From Winogradskyella_A sp963966315 (GTDB lineage: Bacteria > Bacteroidota > Bacteroidia > Flavobacteriales > Flavobacteriaceae): a DNA stretch of 29,335 bases. The notes under the pieces were generated by a model that made no database searches, was not told the DNA's origin, and saw only the letters and a list, made by a program, of their open reading frames with translations. The DNA lies in the NCBI GenBank assembly GCA_963966315.1, contig CAWZYX010000027.1, positions 1-29,335 of the forward strand, given 5' to 3'. Each line of letters opens with the position of its first letter. The first letter of the stretch is position 1. Shown one piece after another: positions 6,247-13,721 of the stretch. A program made the translations under genes and the position numbers.

Positions 6247-6357
6247 TTTGTGATTGCTTAAATCGTGAGTTTTTAAAGAGCTGATTTTTGATGTTCAAAG
6301 CGACGCTTTGAGGGAACATGGGCGCAGTCCGTGAACACCACCCTGTAGGATGTGAAA
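6180..6357. repeat. Pair of direct repeats, 110-bp period, downstream of tRNA-Leu; non-coding
   Basis: An identical 38-base segment (starting GATGTTCAAAGCGACG, ending GGGCGCAG) occurs at 6180-6217 and 6290-6327, and a diverging extension follows each copy. The 6090-6579 interval has no convincing gene. It holds the terminator, these repeats and a TAnnTTTG box (TAGTTTTG, 6434-6441). Confidence 0.8.
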
Positions 6358-6433
6358 TTTTGGAGCTAAACCAGATCCGTTTTTTGCCTGTCTTATAAAA
6401 CCTGCATGGAATTATGTGTATATTGAGCTTTGT

Positions 6434-6441
6434 TAGTTTTG
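6434..6441 (+). promoter_or_regulatory. Candidate -7 box upstream of the alpha/beta hydrolase gene
   Basis: TAGTTTTG matches TAnnTTTG. It lies downstream of the longest possible start at 6430, which argues that translation begins further downstream, near 6565-6586. Confidence 0.35.
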
Positions 6442-6579
6442 AGGCCATCAGCATTTGAATCCACATTCATATCCCGTTTGCCTCAATTCGCTACACTTCC
6501 TATGAAAAGAGTCAGAACAACCATGATATTTCAACCCCAACCGGTGATGACATACCACCAAAAAATGCAGCGGAGCATC

Positions 6580-7635
6580 ATGGCCATGCGCATTTTTAGA
6601 CTCTTACTACTGCTCATCATTGTGTCCTGTAAGGGTGACAGTAAGCCATCGGACGGTCTCACTAACAACTACCACCTTTCTCTTGAATCTGATTTATTGG
6701 ACAGTAATTATATCAAGACCATAGAAAACTTCTATGAGACTGGTAAGGAGGGTTATTTGATTGGAGCTGATAGTATTTCAATTTATTACAAGGTATTTGA
6801 ACAGAAGCTGCCCACGAGCGCAATAGTGATCTCCAGTGGCAGAACAGAAGCTGCAATAAAGTATAAGGAACTGATTTACGACCTGTATCAAAATGGATAT
6901 TCGGTATACATACACGATCATAGAGGGCAGGGACTGTCCGGACGAATGACCGATGACCCTGACATGGGCTTTGTTAAGGACTTTCAGTACTACATCGATG
7001 ATATGAAAGAGTTTTATGACCGTTTTATAAAACCCAGAGCGTATGAGCATACCTTCTTGCTAGCACACTCCATGGGAGGAGCTATCGGTATGACCTACCT
7101 CGAACAGTTTCCTGAAGATTTTGATGCTGCCGCCTTTTCCTCTCCTATGCTTGGTCTTAAACCACCACTTTGTACCGTTGTAAAGGTCTTTGACAGGGAC
7201 GTACCGAGATATGCCATTGGACAGCACAGTTATAACGATGATTCTTCAGGCTTTGAAGACAACGCTTTAACAGGCTCCAAAATACGCTACGATCGAATGC
7301 AGGCAGCTTATACGCTGGTGCCCGAAGCTCGACTCGGAGGTGTTACCTATACCTGGGTACATGAATCTTGTGAGCAGTTTGCTGTTTTGTTTGAGAATAT
7401 TGACCATATCGAAACACCGTTTTTACTGTTCTCCGCAGAGAACGAATCGATTGTCTCCACTTCAGCTCACAGGAACTTTATGGAAAAGGCTAAAGCCCTG
7501 GGTAAAGACTGCCAGGCTTATGATATTGCAGGCGGAAGACACGAACTCTTCATCGAAAAGGACCAGCAGCGTCTGGAAACATTGAACACCACACTTGACT
7601 TTTTTGAATCGCATCAAAGGGGGAAATCCAAATGA
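6580..7635 (+). CDS. Alpha/beta hydrolase lipoprotein, lysophospholipase L2 (PldB)-like
   Basis: Frame 6430-7635 is open, but the only sensible N-terminus is the lipoprotein signal MAMRIFRLLLLLIIVSC, with Cys in the lipobox, so I start at 6580 (6565 or 6586 are possible). The mature protein is a serine hydrolase of the Hydrolase_4/S33 type: oxyanion strand AIVISSGRTEAAIKY, HDHRGQGLSGR, nucleophile elbow LLAHSMGGAIG, a cap with FSSPMLGLKPP, and the likely catalytic His in GGRHELFIEKDQQR. This order and spacing resemble PldB and monoglyceride lipases. The acid residue is not certain; it may lie in SAENESIV. It is likely tethered to a membrane facing the periplasm and acts on lysophospholipids or other esters. 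It is monocistronic, with convergent minus-strand genes downstream. Confidence 0.8.
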   Translation: MAMRIFRLLLLLIIVSCKGDSKPSDGLTNNYHLSLESDLLDSNYIKTIENFYETGKEGYLIGADSISIYYKVFEQKLPTSAIVISSGRTEAAIKYKELIYDLYQNGYSVYIHDHRGQGLSGRMTDDPDMGFVKDFQYYIDDMKEFYDRFIKPRAYEHTFLLAHSMGGAIGMTYLEQFPEDFDAAAFSSPMLGLKPPLCTVVKVFDRDVPRYAIGQHSYNDDSSGFEDNALTGSKIRYDRMQAAYTLVPEARLGGVTYTWVHESCEQFAVLFENIDHIETPFLLFSAENESIVSTSAHRNFMEKAKALGKDCQAYDIAGGRHELFIEKDQQRLETLNTTLDFFESHQRGKSK

Positions 7636-7725
7636 GATGGTCGTTAGCGGAAGATATAGCCTTGTGAGAACATGCGCACCGGCCAATGCATAAGCATCAA
7701 GGGGGAATGATCTAAGGACAAGTCT

Positions 7726-7787
7726 GCAGAGGCGCTAAGGAGGGTAAGAAATTTTATGGGCATAAAAAAGAGCCGGGTCAGCGGCTC
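7726..7787. repeat. Long 3'-flank repeat containing shared terminator, copy 1
   Basis: The block GCAGAGGCGCTAAGGAGGG, then TAAGAAATTTT, a short spacer and GGCATAAAAAAGAGCC, recurs at 10206-10271. The two copies differ mainly in the spacer (an 11-base T-run in the second). The GCAGAGGCGCTAAGG core resembles a motif I recall as dispersed in many genomes; that is recollection, not something tested here. Confidence 0.75.
7764..7787 (-). terminator. Shared-type terminator after the M23 peptidase/partner pair
   Basis: On the minus strand GAGCCG-loop-CGGCTC is followed by TTTTTT, 38 bases past the stop at 7826. It is one of a family of near-identical terminators in the 7.7-14.5 kb array. Confidence 0.85.
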
Positions 7788-7825
7788 TATATTTATATCA
7801 AATCTATATTGTTAAAGCTCTTATT

Positions 7826-8347
7826 CTACAATGGGGAAAAATACTTTATGCTAGTGATCTCATTTGTATCAGTTCGAATATTTAATACTACATAGTTGTC
7901 GTTCAAATTAGCCTTGAAAACCACTTTAATCCTTCCTGTGTTCCCTGCGTCCTCAATGACATTTAAGCCAGGAAATTCTTGAAATAAAACAGAAGAATCA
8001 TCACTGATTTTTAAGTTTACACCCGCTATTTTTACTGTGATTTGTGAATTTAAAACTTTTATACCTACGAGGGTCATTTCATTTTCAAAACCGAGATAGC
8101 TAAATATTATATTCCCATTTGAAAAATCTTTAGCTTCACCTTCTGGATCATCAGAAATATTTACAAAAGATTCTCCATAATAGTTTGTAAATTCATCTAA
8201 ACTTCCTGCAAATTCATCTAACTGTGAGATAGTTTTATTGCCAAAAAGAATGGACTTAAATTGATTCTGAGATACTTCATTAAAGTTGACCTGTCCTTTA
8301 CATAATAAAGGTACCATGATTAAAATCATTAAAATAGTTGTTTTCAT
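7826..8347 (-). CDS. Small secreted protein downstream of M23 peptidase (unknown function)
   Basis: This 173-residue protein has a signal peptide (MKTTILMILIMVPLLCKGQ) and no lipobox of usual form. The mature part is mostly beta-prone and has no Cys or motif that I recognise (for example LVGIKVLNSQITVKIAGVNL and GRIKVVFKANLNDNYVVLN). It starts only 6 bases after the stop of the M23 peptidase gene and shares its terminator, so the two are co-transcribed. A periplasmic inhibitor or chaperone for the peptidase is a reasonable guess from context. No homology supports this. Confidence 0.8.
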   Translation of the reverse strand: MKTTILMILIMVPLLCKGQVNFNEVSQNQFKSILFGNKTISQLDEFAGSLDEFTNYYGESFVNISDDPEGEAKDFSNGNIIFSYLGFENEMTLVGIKVLNSQITVKIAGVNLKISDDSSVLFQEFPGLNVIEDAGNTGRIKVVFKANLNDNYVVLNIRTDTNEITSIKYFSPL

Positions 8348-8353
8348 AGATAA

Positions 8354-9727
8354 TTATTGACAGTCGTTATTAATTGGATTATTATTTTCATCAAATGTTG
8401 TGCCTAAGTAGTCTGCTGGGTTAATTGTATCGAAATTACTGTATTGATATGAGTTTCCTGAACCACTGAAGGTGCCTATCCTAATATGTACATGTGATTC
8501 TACGCTGCCGTCGGCAATTGCTCCTTTTAAGTTTCCTGAATCACCTTGAAAGCCGATTATGGATCCGGCTGAAACAGAGGTGTCTTTCTCCAACCTACCC
8601 TCTAATTTAAGATGAAAGTATTGATATATAATGATTTCACCATCTGGCAATACACTTCGGACCCTCAATGCATATCCTGTCCCTTCAGAATGATAAACTG
8701 AATGTACAACTCCGTCATATAAGGCATGAATCGGACTACCATATTCATTAAGTATATCTATCCCATAATGAGGTTTATTTCTTCCTTCAACACCATCAGA
8801 ACAACCACCACCATATCTTACGCAGCCAAAAAGCCCTCCTTTCGGACCAGAACTTCCTAATTGTGGAGCAATTTCAGGGTTTAGGACAGGGTCACCTTCG
8901 CAAGGCTTTTGTACACATTCTCCCTCTTGATTTTCTACCATCCCCTCAGGACAAAAACAGTCTCCAGCAATTTCGATTTTCCCTGGTGGACAAGTAAACG
9001 ATCCTGCATTCCCTCCTCCACCTCCAGAGTGCCAACCATTGCAATTTATCTCACAACCTCTGCTTCCACCTATTGGAGCATATAGTGAAGTAATCGAAAC
9101 ATATGGTGGTGGCGGTATTTCAACGGGTTCATAAATGATCATTTCAGGTAAATCACAATGATCGCAAGGGGCGTTATCCCATTTAGGACATCCGTTCTCA
9201 CATGTATCAGGGGTTGTTGTAGAATCGGCAAATGAATTAGTTGTTTGTTCAGTGGTCTCGTATTCCTCCTCATGGACAATTTGATTATTAATCATTACGA
9301 GCCGTTTTAATAAATGACCATCTACATCGCTAATAAAAATAATGCCATTAAAAATATCCCCTTCAGAGCCCTTGTCAAACCAACTATAAACAACACTTTG
9401 TAGAACACCCTCAATCTCTAGAAGTAAAACCCTGCTTTGAAGCTGACTATAATTCGTAGTGACAGGAATCACTGTCAGTTCCTCATCTGAATTTGTAATA
9501 TCCTCTAAAGTATAATCTCCATCTACAGAAACTATAAAACTCTCATCAAATCCTGCACTTTCGGTTCGGGTTTTTAAGTCATTGTAAAAATCAACTGTAG
9601 AAGAAGGATCAACTGTTTTAAAGTACTCGTCAGCTCCAACTGAAGAATCGTCCTGCTGACAGGTCATCAGCACCAATAATGCCAGCCACAATAGCTTGTG
9701 GCACTGCCTAAGATTTCTGTTTTTCAT
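8354..9727 (-). CDS. M23 (LytM-type) metallopeptidase lipoprotein with Cys-rich linker
   Basis: The product has 457 residues. A lipoprotein signal ends in VLMTC (Cys about 23). A beta-rich N-terminal domain of unknown type follows to about residue 165, then a Cys-rich stretch (about 170-275; CENGCPKWDNAPCDHC, CPPGKIEIAGDCFC) that probably forms disulfides. The C-terminal M23 domain (about 290-445) shows KPHYGIDIL (first zinc ligands His and Asp), YQYFHLKLEG (catalytic His) and ESHVHIRIG (third zinc ligand His). M23 enzymes cut peptidoglycan cross-bridges or other Gly-containing peptides. All expected catalytic residues are present. The protein ends NNDCQ. A small secreted protein follows after 6 bases. 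It could be a cell-wall remodelling enzyme or an effector. Confidence 0.85.
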   Translation of the reverse strand: MKNRNLRQCHKLLWLALLVLMTCQQDDSSVGADEYFKTVDPSSTVDFYNDLKTRTESAGFDESFIVSVDGDYTLEDITNSDEELTVIPVTTNYSQLQSRVLLLEIEGVLQSVVYSWFDKGSEGDIFNGIIFISDVDGHLLKRLVMINNQIVHEEEYETTEQTTNSFADSTTTPDTCENGCPKWDNAPCDHCDLPEMIIYEPVEIPPPPYVSITSLYAPIGGSRGCEINCNGWHSGGGGGNAGSFTCPPGKIEIAGDCFCPEGMVENQEGECVQKPCEGDPVLNPEIAPQLGSSGPKGGLFGCVRYGGGCSDGVEGRNKPHYGIDILNEYGSPIHALYDGVVHSVYHSEGTGYALRVRSVLPDGEIIIYQYFHLKLEGRLEKDTSVSAGSIIGFQGDSGNLKGAIADGSVESHVHIRIGTFSGSGNSYQYSNFDTINPADYLGTTFDENNNPINNDCQ

Positions 9728-9960
9728 TTAATAATAATTTTATTGTTTTTGAAAGAGGTGCTATTAGCCAATCCTTAATTTCCTTTTAAAGTTAGGAGTC
9801 GCTGAAGCCTTACAAAAAACAAGAAAATGTTAAAAACGTCGATTTTTAGAGGTGCTTATTACGGTTTTTCCGCACTTATCAATAAATTAAAGGAATGCAA
9901 GAGGTTGTTATTTATCGACAAAAGGGTGTTTTAGTTGTTAATAACTTGAAACCTGAAAAA

Positions 9961-10205
9961 TCATAAGGAATATTCCTTACGGATAACTATGAATTCTTTT
10001 GCCAGAAGGTCCCGCAAAAAAGACTCAGGTTCTCTGTGATCGGTAAGTTTGATGATCTTCGCTTCAAGATGCCCTTTTTGAAGCTTGTATGCGAACTTTG
10101 TGTCCTCATTATTGGTTAGGTTGGACAAATCATCCAGCTTTGAGATGCGCCCTTCTATGGTATCTTTATAAAAGGGGAATAATTGCTTGGCAAGTGAGTG
10201 AGTAA
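9961..10205 (-). pseudogene. Truncated gene tail (about 80 codons, no start)
   Basis: The minus strand is open for about 80 codons ending in TGA at 9961-9963. It has protein-like composition (segments KQLFPFYKDTIEGRISKLDD, FAYKLQKGHLEAKIIKL, FLRDLLAKEFIVIRKEYSL) but no ATG, and it runs straight out of the long repeat at 10206-10271. It looks like the 3' end of a gene cut off by recombination at the repeat. I do not recognise the family. The rest of the 9728-10290 gap is AT-rich leader for the M23 gene, with no further gene that I can support. Confidence 0.5.
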
Positions 10206-10271
10206 GCAGAGGCGCTAAGGAGGGTAAGAAATTTTTTTTTTTGGCATAAAAAAGAGCCGGGTTAGCGGCTC
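10206..10271. repeat. Long 3'-flank repeat containing shared terminator, copy 2
   Basis: Same layout as 7726-7787: GCAGAGGCGCTAAGGAGGG, then TAAGAAA, an 11-base T-run, GGCATAAAAAAGAGCC and the hairpin. Confidence 0.75.
10248..10271 (-). terminator. Shared-type terminator after the 194-residue secreted protein gene
   Basis: The minus strand reads GAGCCGCTAACCCGGCTC followed by TTTTTT, about 20 bases past the stop at 10291. The 18-base hairpin differs from that at 7770-7787 by one base. Confidence 0.85.
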
Positions 10272-10290
10272 TTAATTCAAAACTCGATTC

Positions 10291-10875
10291 CTATCCACTA
10301 ATCCACATTCCATATCTGTAGATTAACTTCCATTCATTGCCGATGCGCTTGTAAACATAAATAGTACCGCTGGCGGATTCTAAACTTTCGAAGATCTCCG
10401 TATATAAAAACCCAATGGTTTCATTATTTTTAGTGTTAAAAATAGTTGGAAAAGCAAATTGAATATATCGTTCACCAGACTTACGTTCCTCCCGATCAAT
10501 AAATGAAATAGGGACCTCAATCCGTTCTTTGGCAATCCTTTTACTTTTAGTTCTACAAATCCGGTTGATGATCTTCTTCATTTCACGATCCGTAAACATG
10601 ATCGTAAAATCCGGAGGATCTGTAAAATCACTATTTTCAACAGATGTCCGGGCATCATGCCAGCGCTCAGGATCTGTTAATCTGTATTCTTCTATACTGC
10701 AAGGACCATCGATGAAAGGGTTGACTAATTTATATTTCTCTTGATAGGCGTCATGACTACTTAAAAACGTATTGATCAGTTCGTATTCCATGTTTTGAGC
10801 ATTACCAGATATGCATAAAACAAATACGTTAATCGCAATCAGTGCTTTGAGCGTGCGTAGAATTTGGGTGTTCAT
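10291..10875 (-). CDS. Small secreted protein, unknown function
   Basis: This 194-residue protein has a signal peptide (about residues 1-26, ending SGNAQ). No catalytic motif is recognised. The C-terminal half is beta-rich and aromatic: SFIDREERKSGERYIQFAFP, then FNTKNNETIGFLYTEI, GTIYVYKRIGNEWKLIYRYG. The layout 'FN..N..a..Y...K..W..' recurs in the products of 11152-11688 and 12369-12944, hinting at a shared fold. It stands alone between terminators, as one unit of the array. An immunity-like or periplasmic binding role is speculation. Confidence 0.75.
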   Translation of the reverse strand: MNTQILRTLKALIAINVFVLCISGNAQNMEYELINTFLSSHDAYQEKYKLVNPFIDGPCSIEEYRLTDPERWHDARTSVENSDFTDPPDFTIMFTDREMKKIINRICRTKSKRIAKERIEVPISFIDREERKSGERYIQFAFPTIFNTKNNETIGFLYTEIFESLESASGTIYVYKRIGNEWKLIYRYGMWISG

Positions 10876-11008
10876 CGTTAATCTCCATTTAATAGTAGTC
10901 CATTCTGAAGCATCACTGACAATTTAGTTAAAAAAAAGGATAGAGGCTGCTGCCACACCGTGCCATCGCCTAAAATGTTCTCCGGCAGGAGGCAGTCTTT
11001 TGGGTATA

Positions 11009-11032
11009 AAAAAGATCCTGGTTAGCAGCTTT
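11009..11032 (-). terminator. Degenerate copy of the shared terminator
   Basis: AAAAAAGATCCTGGTTAGCAGC keeps the A-run and the loop (GGTTAGC) of the family, but the stem is weakened. It lies about 120 bases past the stop of the gene ending at 11152. Confidence 0.45.
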
Positions 11033-11151
11033 GGATATTCTCAATATTTAATTAAATAAATTTATTCACGGTATGCGCAATGAACCTTTAATTAATAACA
11101 ATTTGTCTGTATAATGTAATCATGTCCTGAATAAACAAATGTTCAGTTGGT

Positions 11152-11688
11152 TCAATGAATATTAATTGTGATCGTGTGGTAATATTGCCATTTTCTGTTA
11201 AGCTTTCGAAAGATTAATAGTTTGCTCGAATGCCCAACATCCATCCTATACACTTCGTAGCGATATATAATTGCAAAATCATTTTTGTCGTTGAATAACG
11301 GTTGAGTCATTGCGGAATAAAAGTCAATGCTTCCATTTATAAAATCCTGTTTCCGGACTTCTTTAAAGTTGGGAGAAAGACTGTCAAAATTAATTTTTCT
11401 TGGTATACTGTCATTCAAAACTTTTTTTTTCATCTTATCTAAGTCTACAGAGGCTATAAATGTTTCATAGCTTGGTGCATCAGGAACAGGAAAAGGCACC
11501 CAATTTTCTTCAAAGAACCTTATACTAAAGTAAACGCTTAAATTATGCTTATCCCAAGGTTCAAAGTCGGACTGCAACCTAATGGTCCCTTTTTCATTGA
11601 TGTCATTTAAAAAATCATATATCTGTCCGGGTAGAAGCTGACAGGAAAATAAAATAAATAAGGTAAAAATGGGTTCTTTAAAGTTCAT
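11152..11688 (-). CDS. Small secreted protein, unknown function
   Basis: I take the ATG at 11686-11688, which gives the signal peptide MNFKEPIFTLFILFSCQLLPGQ and 178 residues. The longer frame (to 11736) would add a polar segment before the signal sequence and overlap the upstream gene. The C-terminal part (FYSAMTQPLFNDKNDFAIIY, then KLLIFRKLNRKWQYYHTI) has the same 'FN.kN..a..Y....K..W' layout as the product of 10291-10875. It starts about 35 bases after the lipoprotein gene ending at 11723 and is probably co-transcribed with it. No known family is recognised. Confidence 0.7.
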   Translation of the reverse strand: MNFKEPIFTLFILFSCQLLPGQIYDFLNDINEKGTIRLQSDFEPWDKHNLSVYFSIRFFEENWVPFPVPDAPSYETFIASVDLDKMKKKVLNDSIPRKINFDSLSPNFKEVRKQDFINGSIDFYSAMTQPLFNDKNDFAIIYRYEVYRMDVGHSSKLLIFRKLNRKWQYYHTITINIH

Positions 11689-11722
11689 TAAGCGGCTTTT
11701 TAGAAAAATGGAAATATTCCAA

Positions 11723-12169
11723 CTATTCAACTTCATCCAAATGAAAGACTTTCACCAATTCAAAGTTTTGATCATTCATTTTTCTAATTATTAAATAAAA
11801 GTCTTTTTTAGGCTTTCCATCAACAAGAGTATTCCTTTTAGAATCATTTAACTCATTTAACCAGTTGAAATCTTTTACACCTAAACCTAGAGTGTCACCG
11901 GGCTCTAAAAATTGCCTTTGGGCATATTTAATTGAATCAGGATCAGAAGATAAAACTTCATGAAACTGAATCGGCTTAGAATTGACCAATCTGTAAGTAT
12001 ACGTTTTAAAATCAGTGCCAACGGATTTAAGAGTATCTATTATCATTTTGTTGTTTTCTTCTTCGAAATAAAAATAGTAGTTGGTTGCAACTTCAGGGGG
12101 GTACTTCAAAGTTGAGCAGGAGTTAAAGATTACAGTAATAAAAGTTAAAAAGATCATTAATTTATTCAT
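11723..12169 (-). CDS. Small lipoprotein coupled to a truncated upstream gene tail
   Basis: The product has 148 residues from the ATG at 12167-12169 (a GTG one codon earlier is also open). The lipoprotein signal MNKLMIFLTFITVIFNSC places the Cys at about residue 18. The mature domain (STLKYPPEVATNYYFYFEEE and onward) has no family that I recognise. Its start overlaps the stop of the gene fragment at 12162-12302 in the arrangement ATGAATAA, a classic translational-coupling overlap. That implies the lipoprotein was once the partner of the lost upstream protein. It is followed by the secreted protein gene at 11152-11688. Confidence 0.75.
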   Translation of the reverse strand: MNKLMIFLTFITVIFNSCSTLKYPPEVATNYYFYFEEENNKMIIDTLKSVGTDFKTYTYRLVNSKPIQFHEVLSSDPDSIKYAQRQFLEPGDTLGLGVKDFNWLNELNDSKRNTLVDGKPKKDFYLIIRKMNDQNFELVKVFHLDEVE

Positions 12170-12302
12170 CACAACTTGGTGTAACCGTCGAGTTTACTTG
12201 TGCATAGTAAAAGCTAATACTGTATTTCTCATAATAATCATCGTCTGCTAAATAATTTAACCGACCCGCTGTACCATTAAATCCAATATAAGCAATATCG
12301 GT
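12162..12302 (-). pseudogene. 46-codon remnant of a gene 3' end, overlapping the lipoprotein start
   Basis: An open stretch with no start codon is bounded upstream by an in-frame TAA (12303-12305) at the edge of a shared-type terminator. It encodes protein-like sequence (DIAYIGFNGTAGRLNYLADD, then EKYSISFYYAQVNSTVTPSC) and ends at the TAA at 12162-12164 inside the next gene's start. It reads as the C-terminus of a secreted or toxin-like protein whose body is gone. The family is unknown. Confidence 0.55.
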
Positions 12303-12304
12303 TT

Positions 12305-12333
12305 AAAAAAAGAGCCGGGTTAGCAGCTCTTTT
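12305..12333. terminator. Shared-type terminator after the 191-residue lipoprotein gene
   Basis: GAGCC-GGGTTAGC-AGCTC has an A-run on the left and TTTT on the right, so it could act on both strands. It lies about 36 bases past the stop at 12369 on the minus strand. One stem pair is mismatched relative to the consensus copy. Confidence 0.75.
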
Positions 12334-12368
12334 CTACATCTTTCAAATTCAAAAATAATTTAGATATT

Positions 12369-12944
12369 TTATGATACGCTCAGATTTATTACATTTTTAA
12401 TGACCCATCTATTATCTTCTAATTCGATTTCAACCCGGTTTCTCTCCCCACAAAGTTTACCACAATCATAATCTACATAAAAATATCCGGAGGTCAGGTT
12501 CTCATTAAAAAACACATTAGATATCAGTACTTTTCCACCAAAATAGTAGTCAGATTCCTCGTGGTTTTTCCAAAAGGAGCTTAGATTAGAAGTGAGTTCG
12601 GTATGGGCATCTTCAAAGTATAATTTATGATCAAACAGATAGGCGTCTCTGACATGATCAGTTGATTCCGAATTTGAATAATTAACGGGATATTTTATAC
12701 TGTCGTTGACCATAAGAAGCCTTTTTTTACCATTCATCCTGTTTTTGGGTAAGCTTATAAGACCTTTCTGTAAGGAGTCCAATATTTCTGGGGATGGGAT
12801 AGGTGTTTTATTCCAATCTGGTATCCTGAGAATAATTTGACTGTAGACATCTTTTAAGGTCTCATCTTGTAACTCTTGGAGGTCATTTTCATTACAGGAA
12901 ACCAACAGCATCACCAAGATGCCTAAAAGCATGTGTTTTCTCAT
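12369..12944 (-). CDS. Small lipoprotein, unknown function
   Basis: The product has 191 residues with a lipoprotein signal MRKHMLLGILVMLLVSC (Cys 17). The mature protein is polar, then beta-rich at the C-terminus (DYYFGGKVLISNVFFNENLT, SGYFYVDYDCGKLC, ELEDNRWVIKNVI), again with an FN..N and a late Trp, as in the neighbouring small proteins. Two Cys in YDCGKLCG could form a disulfide. No family is recognised. It is a single-gene unit with its own shared-type terminator. Confidence 0.75.
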   Translation of the reverse strand: MRKHMLLGILVMLLVSCNENDLQELQDETLKDVYSQIILRIPDWNKTPIPSPEILDSLQKGLISLPKNRMNGKKRLLMVNDSIKYPVNYSNSESTDHVRDAYLFDHKLYFEDAHTELTSNLSSFWKNHEESDYYFGGKVLISNVFFNENLTSGYFYVDYDCGKLCGERNRVEIELEDNRWVIKNVINLSVS

Positions 12945-13063
12945 TATTACAAAAACTGTACTATTTAAAGATATGCTTTTTCATAAAATGAGCAGCTATC
13001 GAAGCAGCCCGGACATCAGGCTATGGATTGACAGTGGTTTTACTTCCTGAAAAAAAGTACTCC

Positions 13064-13088
13064 AAAAAGAGCTTGGCTAGCGGCGCTT
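13064..13088 (-). terminator. Degenerate copy of the shared terminator
   Basis: AAAAAGAGCTTGGCTAGC then GGCGCTT keeps the A-run and the TAGC core of the family but pairs poorly. It lies directly past the stop at 13094 on the minus strand. Confidence 0.4.
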
Positions 13089-13093
13089 AATAA

Positions 13094-13480
13094 TCAGCTA
13101 CCTTTTTTATCAGCAATCAAAAGTAATATCCAAATTATTGCAAACGGTAGAAGACTAATGAATGCCTTTTCATAATCTTTAAAGTTCAAATTGTAAAAAT
13201 TAAGCACTAAAAAGCCTGTTAAAAAGATGGAAGGCAGAATTATTATTAGCCTTTTACCATTAAATTTAAGTAGTAATAATAGCTGTGATTGCATTGCAAT
13301 AAGCCATATAGCAAGTAACACTTCGTTAATGCCTCCATAACCTCTTATCACCTGATCAATCAGTCCCAAAACAGCATAGCCATAGGGAATTAAGAGTCCT
13401 TTTGAGTCACCCGTGAAATAGGGAAGCAGGGTTGTTAAAAATAGAAGAACGATAAGAAGTTTATATACTTTTGTATTCAT
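13094..13480 (-). CDS. Small multi-pass inner-membrane protein, unknown function
   Basis: The ATG at 13478-13480 (MNTKVYKLLIVLLFLTTLLP) gives 128 residues; a frame 11 codons longer is open to 13513 and adds a Lys-rich stretch. Four hydrophobic segments are visible: about 6-24, 33-60 (YGYAVLGLIDQVI region and EVLLAIWLIA), 74-95 (IIILPSIFLTGFLVL) and 105-124 (FISLLPFAIIWILLLIA), ending in DKKGS. It is the only integral membrane member of the array. No family can be named. Small membrane proteins in such arrays are sometimes immunity factors against membrane-targeting effectors. Confidence 0.7.
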   Translation of the reverse strand: MNTKVYKLLIVLLFLTTLLPYFTGDSKGLLIPYGYAVLGLIDQVIRGYGGINEVLLAIWLIAMQSQLLLLLKFNGKRLIIILPSIFLTGFLVLNFYNLNFKDYEKAFISLLPFAIIWILLLIADKKGS

Positions 13481-13677
13481 TAAGCCCTTATTCTTTTTCA
13501 CTTTCCCAATCATATCAGCGCAAGCCAGTCACATCTTTATCAGGCGATATGAACTTGCTCTGTAAAGGTATAAATAATGTACTATGAGAGTATGCCTTTA
13601 AAGTCTTACCACAGCTTTGTCGCCCTGCATAAAATAGTGGTATTTGGCTTGAAAGGATGGGGTTAATTTCGGGCAGC

Positions 13678-13701
13678 AAAAAAGAGCCGGGTTTGCGGCT
13701 C
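13678..13701 (-). terminator. Shared-type terminator after the 13722-14291 gene
   Basis: The minus strand reads GAGCCGCAAACCCGGCTC followed by TTTTTT, 20 bases past the stop at 13722. It differs from the 10254-10271 hairpin by one loop base. Confidence 0.85.
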
Positions 13702-13721
13702 TTCTAAAATAGAGTGATTTT

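Noticed and set aside
6185..6466. 93-codon minus-strand frame
   Set aside because: It translates the direct repeats and palindromes downstream of the tRNA. Repeated peptide pieces come from repeated non-coding DNA.
9827..9934. 35-codon plus-strand frame with ATG
   Set aside because: Too short, no ribosome-binding or family signal, and it lies in the leader of the M23 gene.
10913..11000. Short open minus-strand piece (about 22 codons, DCLLPENILGDGTVWQQPL) before the 10291-10875 gene
   Set aside because: It may be another truncated tail, but it is too short to claim.
13515..13713. Open minus-strand frame of about 65 codons across the shared terminator
   Set aside because: It runs through a hairpin and has no start. 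It could be a gene remnant like its neighbours, but nothing beyond openness supports it.
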